A DNA stretch of 64,000 nt. Origin: Bacillus sp. FSL H8-0547 (GTDB lineage: Bacteria > Bacillota > Bacilli > Bacillales > Bacillaceae). Shown here in pieces: positions 45,800-54,330 of this stretch (position 1 is the first letter of the stretch; each line of letters starts with the position of its first letter). Location: positions 62,001-126,000 of the forward strand of contig JBBODD010000001.1 in the NCBI GenBank assembly GCA_038002745.1, written 5' to 3'. The notes under the pieces are model-generated. The model saw nothing but the letters and a program-made list of their open reading frames with translations. It made no database searches and was not told the DNA's origin. A program made the position numbers and the translations under genes.

Positions 45800-46370
45800 G
45801 GAATCGATCGTTTGCTTACCCTCCGATTTCGATTTTCAATTTAAGAGGGCACGATTCCAACGCTTGCTTACCCTACGATATCGATTTTCAGTTTAAGAGG
45901 GTACGATTCCAACGTTTGCTTACCCTCCGATATCGATTTTCGGTTTGAGAGGGTACGATTCCAACGCTTGCTTACCCTCCGTTATCGATTTTCAGTTTGA
46001 GAGGGTACGATTCCAACGTTTGCTTACCCTCCGTTATCGATTTTCAGTTTGACAGGGTACGATTCCAACGTTTGCTTACCCTCCGTTATCGATTTTCAGT
46101 TTAAGAGGGTACGATTCACGCGTTTGCTTACCCTCCGTTATCGATTTTCAGTTTGATAGGGTACGATTCGCGTGTTTGCTTACCCTCCCACATCGTTTCT
46201 CGGTTTCCGAGGGTACGATTCACGCGTTTGCTTACCCTCCCACATCGTTTCTCGGTTTCCGAGGGTACGATTCTAACGCTTGCTTACCCTCCGTTATCGA
46301 TTTACGGTTTTCGAGGGTCAGGTCCAGCAGCTATCTCGCCCTCCAAAACCGATTTTCAGTTTTACTAGAT
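45800..46370. repeat. Tandem array of about eleven 52-bp units with internal inverted repeats
   Basis: The motif ACGATTC recurs at 45851, 45903, 45955, 46007, 46059, 46111, 46163, 46215 and 46267, always exactly 52 bp apart; a first unit precedes and a decayed one (46319-46370) follows. Each unit carries TACCCTC ... GAGGGTA arms around a loop of about 21 nt, usually containing ATCGAT. Units differ by point changes, mostly in the loop and in the CCAACG/CACGCG linker. The short reading frames across it are periodic translations, not genes. Confidence 0.9.
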
Positions 46371-46392
46371 GCAATCTCCCCTCCCGCACAGC

Positions 46393-46422
46393 AAAAAAGA
46401 GCACCTCCACTTAGAAGTGCTC
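46393..46422 (-). terminator. pucR terminator
   Basis: GAGCAC(TT)/(AG)GTGCTC stem with TTTTTTGC on the minus strand, 9 bp past the stop. Confidence 0.82.
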
Positions 46423-46430
46423 CTAATCTA

Positions 46431-48047
46431 TTATTCAATTTTATGCTGCAGCGGAATGGTCCCTTCTGTGTTCCGGATAAAATCATAGGCCATGAGCATA
46501 AACTCAAGGGCTAGGCGTTTGTCTGAATTCATGAAGTTCTCCCCAAGCAACAGCTCAAGTTTTTCGATGCGGTGGTACAGGGTCTGCCTGACAATAAAGA
46601 GCTTTTTGGAGGTTTCCTGCTTCGACCCGCTGCAGGCAAGATAGGTTTTCAGCGTAATCAGCATATCACCGTTGTACTTGCGGTCGTATTCAAGAACAGG
46701 ACCGAGGTATTCATTGATTGTCTCTTCAAGGTCACCGTGTTTTTTTAAGAGAGACATCATTCTGTACATATGAAGATCCTGATAAAAGCAGCTTTTTCCT
46801 TCTGCTGAGAGTGAGTCCTGCAGGGCGAGAGTTTCTTTGGCCGTCTGATAGCTGTACGGTATATTCCCCAGTCTGTCCGCGAATTTTCCCACACCGATAG
46901 TGAGGGAGGAGGCTCTCTGCCTCTCTGTTCCGCTTCCTGAATATATTCTGTAAATCGCTCCGCTCATGCGGTCTTTCCAGTCCTGCTTGTTCCGTTTGTT
47001 TCCTGCAATGAAAATCAGGTGATGGCGGACTTCTACGGTAAACAAGTGAAAGCCGAATTGTTCAAAAACGGTTCTGAATAATAACTTAAAGTAAGTGCTG
47101 TCTGCATTTTGGGTCTGGCCTGCGGCATCAGGGGATAATTTGCAGATGCACACCGCGCCTCCGTTAAGCCTCAGCATAGGATCTTGAAAAGCAAGCTGCT
47201 CTTTGATCACTTCATCGGTATATTCCCCCTCAAGCCAGTTGGTCAGCCACTCGCTTTCTTCAGCCATTTTTTTCTCTTTTACATAGAGGTCCCTAAGCAA
47301 ATGCTGGGCAAATGCATTTGCCGTTCGGTCCAGTACAAGAAGGTCAAATTCGTTCAGTTCTCTGCACTCGGTCCATATATGCAATTCTGCATATGTTTCG
47401 CCGAGAATTTGGACGGGCTGTCTGGCCGCCCATGCTTTCTTTTCCTCACTTCTTAATGAAAATAGCAATGCTTCCTTTTCGCTGATGTCAGGTTCCGGGA
47501 AAAAGTCGGTTTTATTCCCTCCAAGAACAGCCGCCACCTGTACCTCCAGATAAGATTGCATAAATTTGAGGATTTGTTTGTAATCTTCAATTTCAAGAAG
47601 CATTTTGTTCAGCTGCTGAGAATAGGTTTCAAGTTCAGATAATAGTTGATATTGTTTATTGATGATGAGGGAATGCACATCTTGTGTAATTTCAACAAAA
47701 GGCACTTCGTGATGAAACAGAATGATGGGAAAATGGCGGGAATCAGCAAGTTCAATAACATCTTCAGGTATGGTATGGATATGAGTGCCGAGCTCAATGC
47801 ACAGTCCGGCAGCCTGCCTGTCGATTAACTGCTGAAGAAAAGAAACAAGTTGTCCGGGATGATCCTTGAAACCAAGACCGGTAGTCAGAATCAGTTCATG
47901 ACCATTTAAGAGATTGCTGATTTGAATCGATTCGACAATATGCACCCATTTTAACTGCCGCCGCAGGCCATTTGCTCCTGCAATGACTTCAGTCCGGGAA
48001 AAATGCTTTCGATTTAAAATCTCATCAATCGTTATGTATGATTTCAT
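46431..48047 (-). CDS. pucR: PucR-family transcriptional regulator
   Basis: 538 aa from the ATG at 48047, with AAAGGGGTG upstream; the longer open frame to 48131 lacks a ribosome site. N-terminal PucR ligand domain (ITIDEILNRKHFSRTEVIAG ... GHELILTTGLGF), a central GGDEF-like/CdaR region, and a C-terminal PucR HTH (LITLKTYLACSGSKQETSKKLFIVRQTLYHRIEKLELLLG). B. subtilis PucR controls purine catabolism; here the setting points to control of the pyrimidine genes. A terminator at 48132-48161 separates it from the upstream operon. Confidence 0.87.
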   Translation of the reverse strand: MKSYITIDEILNRKHFSRTEVIAGANGLRRQLKWVHIVESIQISNLLNGHELILTTGLGFKDHPGQLVSFLQQLIDRQAAGLCIELGTHIHTIPEDVIELADSRHFPIILFHHEVPFVEITQDVHSLIINKQYQLLSELETYSQQLNKMLLEIEDYKQILKFMQSYLEVQVAAVLGGNKTDFFPEPDISEKEALLFSLRSEEKKAWAARQPVQILGETYAELHIWTECRELNEFDLLVLDRTANAFAQHLLRDLYVKEKKMAEESEWLTNWLEGEYTDEVIKEQLAFQDPMLRLNGGAVCICKLSPDAAGQTQNADSTYFKLLFRTVFEQFGFHLFTVEVRHHLIFIAGNKRNKQDWKDRMSGAIYRIYSGSGTERQRASSLTIGVGKFADRLGNIPYSYQTAKETLALQDSLSAEGKSCFYQDLHMYRMMSLLKKHGDLEETINEYLGPVLEYDRKYNGDMLITLKTYLACSGSKQETSKKLFIVRQTLYHRIEKLELLLGENFMNSDKRLALEFMLMAYDFIRNTEGTIPLQHKIE

Positions 48048-48131
48048 CCGCACACCCCTTTTTTGATGTCGCTTCCTTATATTATAAAAGAGGCACAGGG
48101 TGAACACTATACGTTTGTCAGCTTTTCTCAC

Positions 48132-48161
48132 AAAAAAGATAGGACAAAATCTGCCCTATCC
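48132..48161 (-). terminator. Terminator of the pyrimidine catabolic operon
   Basis: GATAGG/CCTATC plus inner pairs, followed by TTTTTT; lies after the 69-aa gene. Confidence 0.82.
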
Positions 48162-48174
48162 GCGTCGAACAATG

Positions 48175-48384
48175 TCAATTTTTAGCTTGTGCAATCAGCA
48201 TGGCCGAAAAGTATTTTCTGCCATCAGCCGTTTTCACTTGCATTTCCGCTTCAGAATCATCCTGATCTTTGAAGACAAGGAATGCTCCGTTGAGGTTTTC
48301 TGTAACGGAAGATATCTTCCACCCTTTTCCGAGATAGTAATCGATTTTGTCCCGTTCAGCAAGATACTCCTGGTAATCTGACAT
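48175..48384 (-). CDS. Small conserved protein of unknown function (69 aa)
   Basis: MSDYQEYLAERDKIDYYLGKG opens a soluble alpha/beta product (VTENLNGAFLVFKDQDDSEAEMQVKTADGRKYF). The ATG is preceded by TAGGAGGAG. It lies 13 bp after the NCS1 permease gene and before the operon terminator. It has no recognised domain but looks like small accessory proteins found in pyrimidine-degradation operons. Confidence 0.65.
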   Translation of the reverse strand: MSDYQEYLAERDKIDYYLGKGWKISSVTENLNGAFLVFKDQDDSEAEMQVKTADGRKYFSAMLIAQAKN

Positions 48385-48397
48385 CTTTCTCCTCCTA

Positions 48398-49873
48398 TTA
48401 TATGTGTTCTGTTGGAGCAGGCGAGATTGCTATGTTCGGCTCATATTCTTCTTCAAGATCAATGATCCAGTCGTTTCCTGCGGTGATGCCGAGGTATTTT
48501 GAATCATCCGGGTCAGTGATTTCAGCCTGTGCATATTTTTTAAACCACCAGTATTTTGCAAGAAAATAGTAGCTTGCCCCACCGGCTGCAAAACCAATGA
48601 TAAATGAGTAGTCTTTAAATATGACAGCAGCCGCTCCCCCGGCTATCCATGCTATATAGCCCGCTGCATTAATGCCTTTATAGTATTTGTACTGTCCTTC
48701 TGTTTCGTAGAGGTCCTTTACATTCACTCTTCGCTTTCTGAGAAGATAGTAGTCTGAAATTAAAATGCCGCAGATGGCGGAAAGAATGCCCCCGACGACG
48801 AGCAGAATTTCAATTATGATACCAAACAGGCTCCAAGGCTGCACGACAATTCCAATTAGGCCTGCAACGGCAACTCCCGCCCAGAAAGGCACTTTCGGAC
48901 CCCCTACATTTGAAAAGATAGTGGCAGCAGGTATCAGGTTGGCTGACGTATTGGTCGACCACTGCGCAAGGACTATCATGATGAGCAGTACGCCGAGAAC
49001 GATGCCTGTTGCAGACTGCTGCAGGGCAACAACCGGGTCGTAGTTCGTCACAGCGATATAGGAAACCGCACCAATCACGACCATAAACGTTTGAACAATG
49101 GGATAAGCGATCAGATTTCCTGCAATTTGGCTCCTGTTCCGCTTAAACCAATTACGCTCCATTTTAGGAGCCTTTACAAACCTGGAAAGGGAGGGCATAT
49201 CTGCCGCAAGCGTTCCCCAAAACCCCATGTTCGCCATGATGACAACCATAAAAGCGGTGACAGCTGCCCCTCCGGCTGCCGGACTCTCTACCCACGACCA
49301 GACGCTTCTTCCCTGCGCCAGCGCCTGATCTGACAGCGTAAAATACATCCATCCGGAAATAAGAATAATAACGGGTGCCGCAAGATCTGCAAAGCGCTCG
49401 ATCGCTTTCATGCCGAGAGCCGTGTTGACAACTTGCAGAATGGCAAAGATGAAAAAGCAGACCATCCAATTATCAAATCCAAATAACGTTGCAAGAATCG
49501 CATTCATCGCGCTTGCTCCGAAAAACGTATTGACTCCAAACCAGCAGGAAGCAACAAATCCCCTCACAATAGAAGGAATGTGTGTCCCAAATGTCCCAAA
49601 CGGCGCTCTCATATAAACCGGAAAACTCAAGCCGTGCTCAACACCTATGTCGCCCGTAAGCGTCATAATAAAACCAAGAGCAACGGATCCCAGTATTGTG
49701 GCGGCCACGACCCATCCAAGCGGAAGAGACTGGACCCCGGAACCCCCAATGGCAAATGCAGCAAGAACAACAGCCATCCCTACCCAAATCAGGCCAAAAC
49801 CAAGTGAACCGATGTTTTTCTTATGATGAGGAATCGGCAGCAAATCCGGAGATTTCAAATAACCTTTCGCCAC
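48398..49873 (-). CDS. NCS1-family nucleobase:cation symporter
   Basis: 491 aa from a GTG at 49873 with GGAAGGGGAC at the right distance; an earlier ATG (49894) lacks a ribosome site. Twelve hydrophobic segments; the N-terminal region DLLPIPHHKKNIGSLGFGLIWVGMAV is the family opening, and ASCWFGVNTFFGASAMNAIL carries the substrate-site helix 3 pattern. Expected substrate, given the operon, is uracil/thymine, dihydrouracil or a hydantoin-like compound, imported with Na+ or H+. Confidence 0.87.
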   Translation of the reverse strand: MAKGYLKSPDLLPIPHHKKNIGSLGFGLIWVGMAVVLAAFAIGGSGVQSLPLGWVVAATILGSVALGFIMTLTGDIGVEHGLSFPVYMRAPFGTFGTHIPSIVRGFVASCWFGVNTFFGASAMNAILATLFGFDNWMVCFFIFAILQVVNTALGMKAIERFADLAAPVIILISGWMYFTLSDQALAQGRSVWSWVESPAAGGAAVTAFMVVIMANMGFWGTLAADMPSLSRFVKAPKMERNWFKRNRSQIAGNLIAYPIVQTFMVVIGAVSYIAVTNYDPVVALQQSATGIVLGVLLIMIVLAQWSTNTSANLIPAATIFSNVGGPKVPFWAGVAVAGLIGIVVQPWSLFGIIIEILLVVGGILSAICGILISDYYLLRKRRVNVKDLYETEGQYKYYKGINAAGYIAWIAGGAAAVIFKDYSFIIGFAAGGASYYFLAKYWWFKKYAQAEITDPDDSKYLGITAGNDWIIDLEEEYEPNIAISPAPTEHI

Positions 49874-49926
49874 AATACATGTCCCCTTCCGCATGAAACA
49901 ATTAAATTTTGAGGTTGCCCATACTC

Positions 49927-51345
49927 TTAGATTGAGACCTTTGAAGAGCCGGCTGTTCCAAGCTGTTTCCCATATTTAGCGCGTTTTATATATTGTCCGC
50001 TCCCGGTTTTGCCTGCAAATTGTCTGTCGCGCACGACAAATTCCCCTCTTGAAAGAACAGAAACAGGCACTCCTTTCACCTCCATGCCTTCAAACGCATT
50101 ATAGTCCACAGCCATGTGGTGGGTCGCAGCAGAAATCGTTCTCTCAGCTGCAGGGTCAAACAGAACAAGATCGGCATCAGATCCAACTGCAATGGTTCCT
50201 TTTTTCGGATACAGGCCGAACAGCTTCGCAGCCTTGGTGCTCGTCAAATCAACGAATTGATTTAAACTGATCCTTCCTTTACTTACCCCTTCAGAAAAAA
50301 GAATGCTGAAACGGTCCTCAATAATCGGCCCGCCGTTAGGAATTTTCGTAAAATCGCCTTTGCCAAGATCCTTTTGGCCATTAAAATCAAACGAGCACTG
50401 ATCAGAACCGAGTGTCTGCAGTACGCCTGTCTTCATAGCGTTCCACAAAACATCCTGGTGCTTCTTCTCGCGGAGCGGCGGTGACCAGACGTACTTGGCG
50501 CCTTCGAACTCAGGCTTTTCTAAATAAGACTGATCAAGTACAAGATATTGCGGGCATGTTTCTCCCCAGACATCAAATCCTTTGCTTCTTGCTTCGGCTA
50601 TTTTTTCTACAGCTTCTGCACAGGAAACATGAACGACATACAGCTGCGATCCCGCAAGACCTGTAAGCTGGGCTGCTCTTCCCGTCGCTTCGCCTTCTAC
50701 TTCAGGCGGACGTGTAAGAGCATGATAAACCGGATCTGTTTTGCCTTCTTCCAGTGCTTTTTTTGTTAAATAATCAATGACATCCCCGTTTTCTGCATGG
50801 ACCATGACAAGTCCGCCGAGCTCTTTTGCGGTCAGCAGTGTCCGGAAAAGGGTTTCATCATCTGCCTGAAAAACATTTTTGTAGGCCATAAAGACTTTAA
50901 AGGAAGAAATTCCTTCTTCTTCAATGACTGAAGGCAATTCATCAAGGACATGATCATTGATTTCTGAGATCATTAAGTGGAAGCTGTAATCGATTACGGC
51001 TTTGTCTTTGGATTTCTTATGCCAAGTCTTTATGGCATCCTTTAATGGCTTTCCTTTTTCCGTCAGGCAGAAATCGATGATGGTCGTTGTGCCTCCAAAG
51101 GCCGCTGCCGTCGTCCCTGTTTCAAAATCATCTTTTGTAACGGTTCCTCCAAACGGCATATCAAGGTGTGTATGAGGGTCAATTCCTCCCGGGAAAATGT
51201 AGCATCCGTTTGCATCAATGATTTCTGCACCGTTTTCTGTCAGATTGAGGCCAATTGCAGCAATCTGTTCTCCGATAATGAGAATATCTCCCTGAAATGT
51301 ATCCGAAGCTGTCACAATCGTTCCGTTTTTAATGAGTTTTTTCAC
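49927..51345 (-). CDS. hydA: Dihydropyrimidinase
   Basis: 472 aa, GTG start behind GGGGGAGG. Cyclic amidohydrolase: metal ligands in GGIDPHTHLDMPFGG, the carboxylated Lys in SSFKVFMAYKN, His in VMVHAENGDVI and VVHVSCAEA, and Asp in the late GSDQCSFDFNGQK motif. It opens 5,6-dihydrouracil to N-carbamoyl-beta-alanine. The gene lies 16 bp after preA in the catabolic operon. Confidence 0.93.
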   Translation of the reverse strand: MKKLIKNGTIVTASDTFQGDILIIGEQIAAIGLNLTENGAEIIDANGCYIFPGGIDPHTHLDMPFGGTVTKDDFETGTTAAAFGGTTTIIDFCLTEKGKPLKDAIKTWHKKSKDKAVIDYSFHLMISEINDHVLDELPSVIEEEGISSFKVFMAYKNVFQADDETLFRTLLTAKELGGLVMVHAENGDVIDYLTKKALEEGKTDPVYHALTRPPEVEGEATGRAAQLTGLAGSQLYVVHVSCAEAVEKIAEARSKGFDVWGETCPQYLVLDQSYLEKPEFEGAKYVWSPPLREKKHQDVLWNAMKTGVLQTLGSDQCSFDFNGQKDLGKGDFTKIPNGGPIIEDRFSILFSEGVSKGRISLNQFVDLTSTKAAKLFGLYPKKGTIAVGSDADLVLFDPAAERTISAATHHMAVDYNAFEGMEVKGVPVSVLSRGEFVVRDRQFAGKTGSGQYIKRAKYGKQLGTAGSSKVSI

Positions 51346-51361
51346 AATTCCTCCCCCTTTC

Positions 51362-52642
51362 CTATTTCACAGCATTGGACGTTCCAAGAGAAGCGATCGC
51401 TGACTGCCGCTCATTCCAAGTCATTGGAGGCAGTTCATTTGCAAGTTCAACCATGTCAATAGCCCCGTCAACAGGACAGACGATGGAACAGAGATTGCAG
51501 CCTACGCAATCTTCTTCCCTTACTTTTAAGTATGGTTTTCCGTCAGACGTCATCAGCATATCAATGCACTGATGGGACGTGTCTTCGCACGCAATATGGC
51601 ATTTATTGCAGTTAATGCAGACGTCTTCATTAATTCTTGCAGCAATTTTATAATTCAGATCAAGCTCGCCCCAGTCTGAATACCTTTCAACCGATTTCCC
51701 GACGAGGTCCATAACAGATGCAAGGCCCTTTTCATCCAAGTAGTTTGAAAGACCTTCAATCATGTCCTCAACAATTCGGAAGCCATGATGCATGGCAGCT
51801 GTGCATACTTGCACTCCGGTTGCTCCCATCAGAATGAATTCAACTGTGTCCTTCCAGTTTGAAATCCCTCCTATTCCTGATATCGGAACATTAATGCGGG
51901 GATTTCTCGCACATTCAGCGACCATATTCAGCGCAATCGGCTTAACAGCAGGACCGCAATATCCTCCGTGGGCCCCTTTTCCTGCTACATGCGGAATTGT
52001 ATTCCATGTATCAATATCCACCCCTGCAAGGCTGTTGATCGTATTGATCATCGAGATGGCATCAGCTCCGCCTGCCGCTGCAGCTTCTGCGGTCACGGTG
52101 ATATCGGTAATATTCGGCGTCAGCTTCACGATAACAGGCGTTTTCGCAGCTTCTTTCGCCCAGTAGGTCTGCCTTTCGACGAGATCAGGCACTTGTCCGG
52201 AGGCCGCGCCCATTCCGCGCTCTGCCATTCCGTGAGGACAGCCGAAATTTAGTTCAAGCCCGTCAACTCCGACATCTTCAACACGCTTGACAATTTCATG
52301 CCACTTTTCCTGTTTTGGCTCAACCATCAAAGAAGCGATAATTGCATGATTCGGAAACCTTTTTTTCGTTTCATAAATTTCCTTCAGGTTCACTTCAAGC
52401 GGCCGGTCCGTAATAAGCTCAATATTGTTAAAGCCTGCAACGCGCTGTCCATTAAAACTGACTGCTGCAAATCTTGAAGAAACATTCAGAATCGGATCAC
52501 CGAGTGTTTTCCAGACAGCTCCTCCCCAGCCTGCTTCAAATGCCCTCTGAACCTGATAGCCCGAGTTTGTAGGCGGAGCTGAAGCAAGCCAGAACGGATT
52601 CGGAGACCGTATCCCGGCAAGATCAATCTTTAAATCAGCCAT
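51362..52642 (-). CDS. preA: NAD-dependent dihydropyrimidine dehydrogenase subunit PreA
   Basis: 426 aa. N-terminal dihydroorotate-dehydrogenase-like FMN barrel (NPFWLASAPPTNSG, LELNFGCPHGMAERGMGAASGQ with the active-site loop, VKLTPNITDI, and GGISNWKDTVEFILMGATGVQVCTA for FMN phosphate). Two C-terminal 4Fe-4S clusters follow: CINCNKCHIAC and CVGCNLCSIVCP. It reduces uracil and thymine with electrons from PreT. Ribosome site AAGGAGG. It is separated from preT by a 310-bp repeat insertion instead of the usual close spacing. Confidence 0.95.
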   Translation of the reverse strand: MADLKIDLAGIRSPNPFWLASAPPTNSGYQVQRAFEAGWGGAVWKTLGDPILNVSSRFAAVSFNGQRVAGFNNIELITDRPLEVNLKEIYETKKRFPNHAIIASLMVEPKQEKWHEIVKRVEDVGVDGLELNFGCPHGMAERGMGAASGQVPDLVERQTYWAKEAAKTPVIVKLTPNITDITVTAEAAAAGGADAISMINTINSLAGVDIDTWNTIPHVAGKGAHGGYCGPAVKPIALNMVAECARNPRINVPISGIGGISNWKDTVEFILMGATGVQVCTAAMHHGFRIVEDMIEGLSNYLDEKGLASVMDLVGKSVERYSDWGELDLNYKIAARINEDVCINCNKCHIACEDTSHQCIDMLMTSDGKPYLKVREEDCVGCNLCSIVCPVDGAIDMVELANELPPMTWNERQSAIASLGTSNAVK

Positions 52643-52660
52643 GTTTTGGATCCTCCTTTA

Positions 52661-52952
52661 TAAGAAATGTGGAACCGCCTCGATCAGCTCCGAAAGACAG
52701 AAAAGAAATCACCGGAAAAGGCCGGGTTTGCCTTTTACGGGGATTTTGTTCTGGCCGAGGAGCTAGGCGGTGGAACTGGACAATGCGAAATGTGGAACCG
52801 CCTCGATCAGCTCCGAAAGACAGAAAAGAAATCACCGGAAAAGGCCGGGTTTGCCTTTTACGGGGATTTTGTTCTGGCCGAGGAGTTAGGCGGTGGAACT
52901 GGACAATGCGAAATGTGGAACCGCCTTGGGCAGTTCCTAATGACAAAAGAAA
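52661..52952. repeat. Long-hairpin repeat element, tandem copies C1, C2 and partial C3
   Basis: Units begin near 52661, 52784 and 52907; the marker CCGCCT recurs at a 123-bp period (52675, 52798, 52921). C1 and C2 are almost identical; C3 decays after about 25 bp. The hairpin arms are ACCGCCT/AGGCGGT, AGCTCC/GGAGCT, CAGAA/TTCTG, AAATC/GATTT, CCG/CGG and AAAAGGC/GCCTTTT. The block fills the whole gap between preA and preT. Confidence 0.85.
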
Positions 52953-54320
52953 TTACAAAGCCGGGTTCAGCGCCTCTGAAATTAGTTTTTTGTGAATCTG
53001 ATAAGCTGTCAGTTTCCCCTGCTGGGCAGCGGAGACGACCATGGCTTCACCCTGGCCTTTGCCGAAGATAACATCACCGCAGGCAAATACTTTTTCGTTT
53101 GAGGTCTGATAAGTCCCTGCTGTGAGCTTTACGACTCCGTCTGCATGATCGAGGCCAAAACTCTCTATGAGAGATACATATCTTGATTGGCCGATCGCCC
53201 GGATGACCGCATCTGTTTCAATGATGAATTCAGATCCTTCAACAGGCACTGGACGCGGCCGCTCTCCTTCACTTGCTGAAGCAAGCTCCATTTTAATGCA
53301 TTCAACACCTGTCACTTTGTTTTCTTCATTTTTAATAATCCGCTTTGGAGCCGTCAGCCATCTGAAGACGACGCCATCCTGTTTGGCAAATTCATACTCA
53401 AACTCGTAGGCTGTCATTTCAGCTCTTGTTCGTCTGTAGAGGATGCTCACATCCTCTGCACCAAGGCGGACTGAGCAGGTTGCAGCATCGATTGCCGTGT
53501 TCCCTGCACCGATTACGACCGCTTTTTTCCCGGCAAGCTTAAGCGTTTTTTCCGTTTTTGTTTCTTTGACAAATTCAATGGCATCATAGACACCATCTGC
53601 ATCCTCGCCTTCTATGCCAAGCTTTGGCACAGCAGCCATTCCTGCGGCAAGAATCACGGCATCATACTCCTCAAGCAGCTCTGAAGGCATAATGTCTCTT
53701 CCAACTTTGCTATTCGTTCTGATCTTCACGTCAAGGCTTTTCACCTGATCGACTTCCCAAAATGAAATGGCCTGCGGCAGCCTGAATGAAACAATTCCGT
53801 AAGTGTTTAAGCCGCCTGCCTGATTTTCCGATTCAAAAATGGTGACTTCATAGCCAAGCAGAGCAAGTTCTCTTGCAGCTGAAAGACCTGCAGGACCTCC
53901 GCCTACAACGGCAACATTTTTTCCGTTCTTCTCCCCTGCTTGAAACAGGACCTGCTCATTATGAATCGCCCAGTCGGTTGCATAGCGCTGAAGGTTGCCG
54001 ATCATAATCGGTTTCGTGGAAGCATTCAGCACACAGGCTCCCTCGCAAAGTTCCTCAGTCGGACAAACACGGGCGCAGCTCGCTCCGACGGGATTTGCCG
54101 ACATAATGGTTTTAGCTGATCCTTTCATATTGCCTGAAGCGATTTTCTTAATAAAAGAAGGAATATCGATGCCGGTCGGACAGGCTTTTATGCATGGTGC
54201 ATCATAGCAGTACAGGCACCGGTTTGCTTCTTCTAGTGCTTCCCTGGCAGACAGGGGCGGTTCTACTTCCATGAAGTTCTGTTCAAGTTCTTGAGCCGTA
54301 ATCTCTCTCATCAAGCTCAT
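52953..54320 (-). CDS. preT: NAD-dependent dihydropyrimidine dehydrogenase subunit PreT
   Basis: 455 aa, GltD-like flavoprotein. N-terminal Fe-S Cys cluster CLYCYDAPCIKACP and CARVCPTEELCEGAC, FAD motif AVVGGGPAGLSAA, NAD(P) motif VVIGAGNTAIDAA, and the C-terminal FACGDVIFGKGQGE. It takes electrons from NAD(P)H to PreA. Start at 54320 directly follows GGAGGTA; an ATG three codons in (54311) is an alternative. It begins 11 bp after the beta-ureidopropionase stop. Confidence 0.93.
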   Translation of the reverse strand: MSLMREITAQELEQNFMEVEPPLSAREALEEANRCLYCYDAPCIKACPTGIDIPSFIKKIASGNMKGSAKTIMSANPVGASCARVCPTEELCEGACVLNASTKPIMIGNLQRYATDWAIHNEQVLFQAGEKNGKNVAVVGGGPAGLSAARELALLGYEVTIFESENQAGGLNTYGIVSFRLPQAISFWEVDQVKSLDVKIRTNSKVGRDIMPSELLEEYDAVILAAGMAAVPKLGIEGEDADGVYDAIEFVKETKTEKTLKLAGKKAVVIGAGNTAIDAATCSVRLGAEDVSILYRRTRAEMTAYEFEYEFAKQDGVVFRWLTAPKRIIKNEENKVTGVECIKMELASASEGERPRPVPVEGSEFIIETDAVIRAIGQSRYVSLIESFGLDHADGVVKLTAGTYQTSNEKVFACGDVIFGKGQGEAMVVSAAQQGKLTAYQIHKKLISEALNPAL

Positions 54321-54330
54321 TACCTCCTTT

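Noticed and set aside
45800-46370. CRISPR array
   Set aside because: The entire 52-bp unit is repeated, with no unique spacers, and no cas gene is present.
46153-46514. Reading frames with repeated LTLPHRFSVSEG-like peptides
   Set aside because: They arise from the 52-bp tandem array, in which the frame shifts from unit to unit; one runs into the pucR terminator and antisense of pucR.
52635-52946. Reading frames of about 103-134 aa with internally repeated protein sequence, on both strands
   Set aside because: They are translations of the 123-bp tandem hairpin element, which is open in several frames because the period is divisible by three. No ribosome site and no resemblance to proteins.
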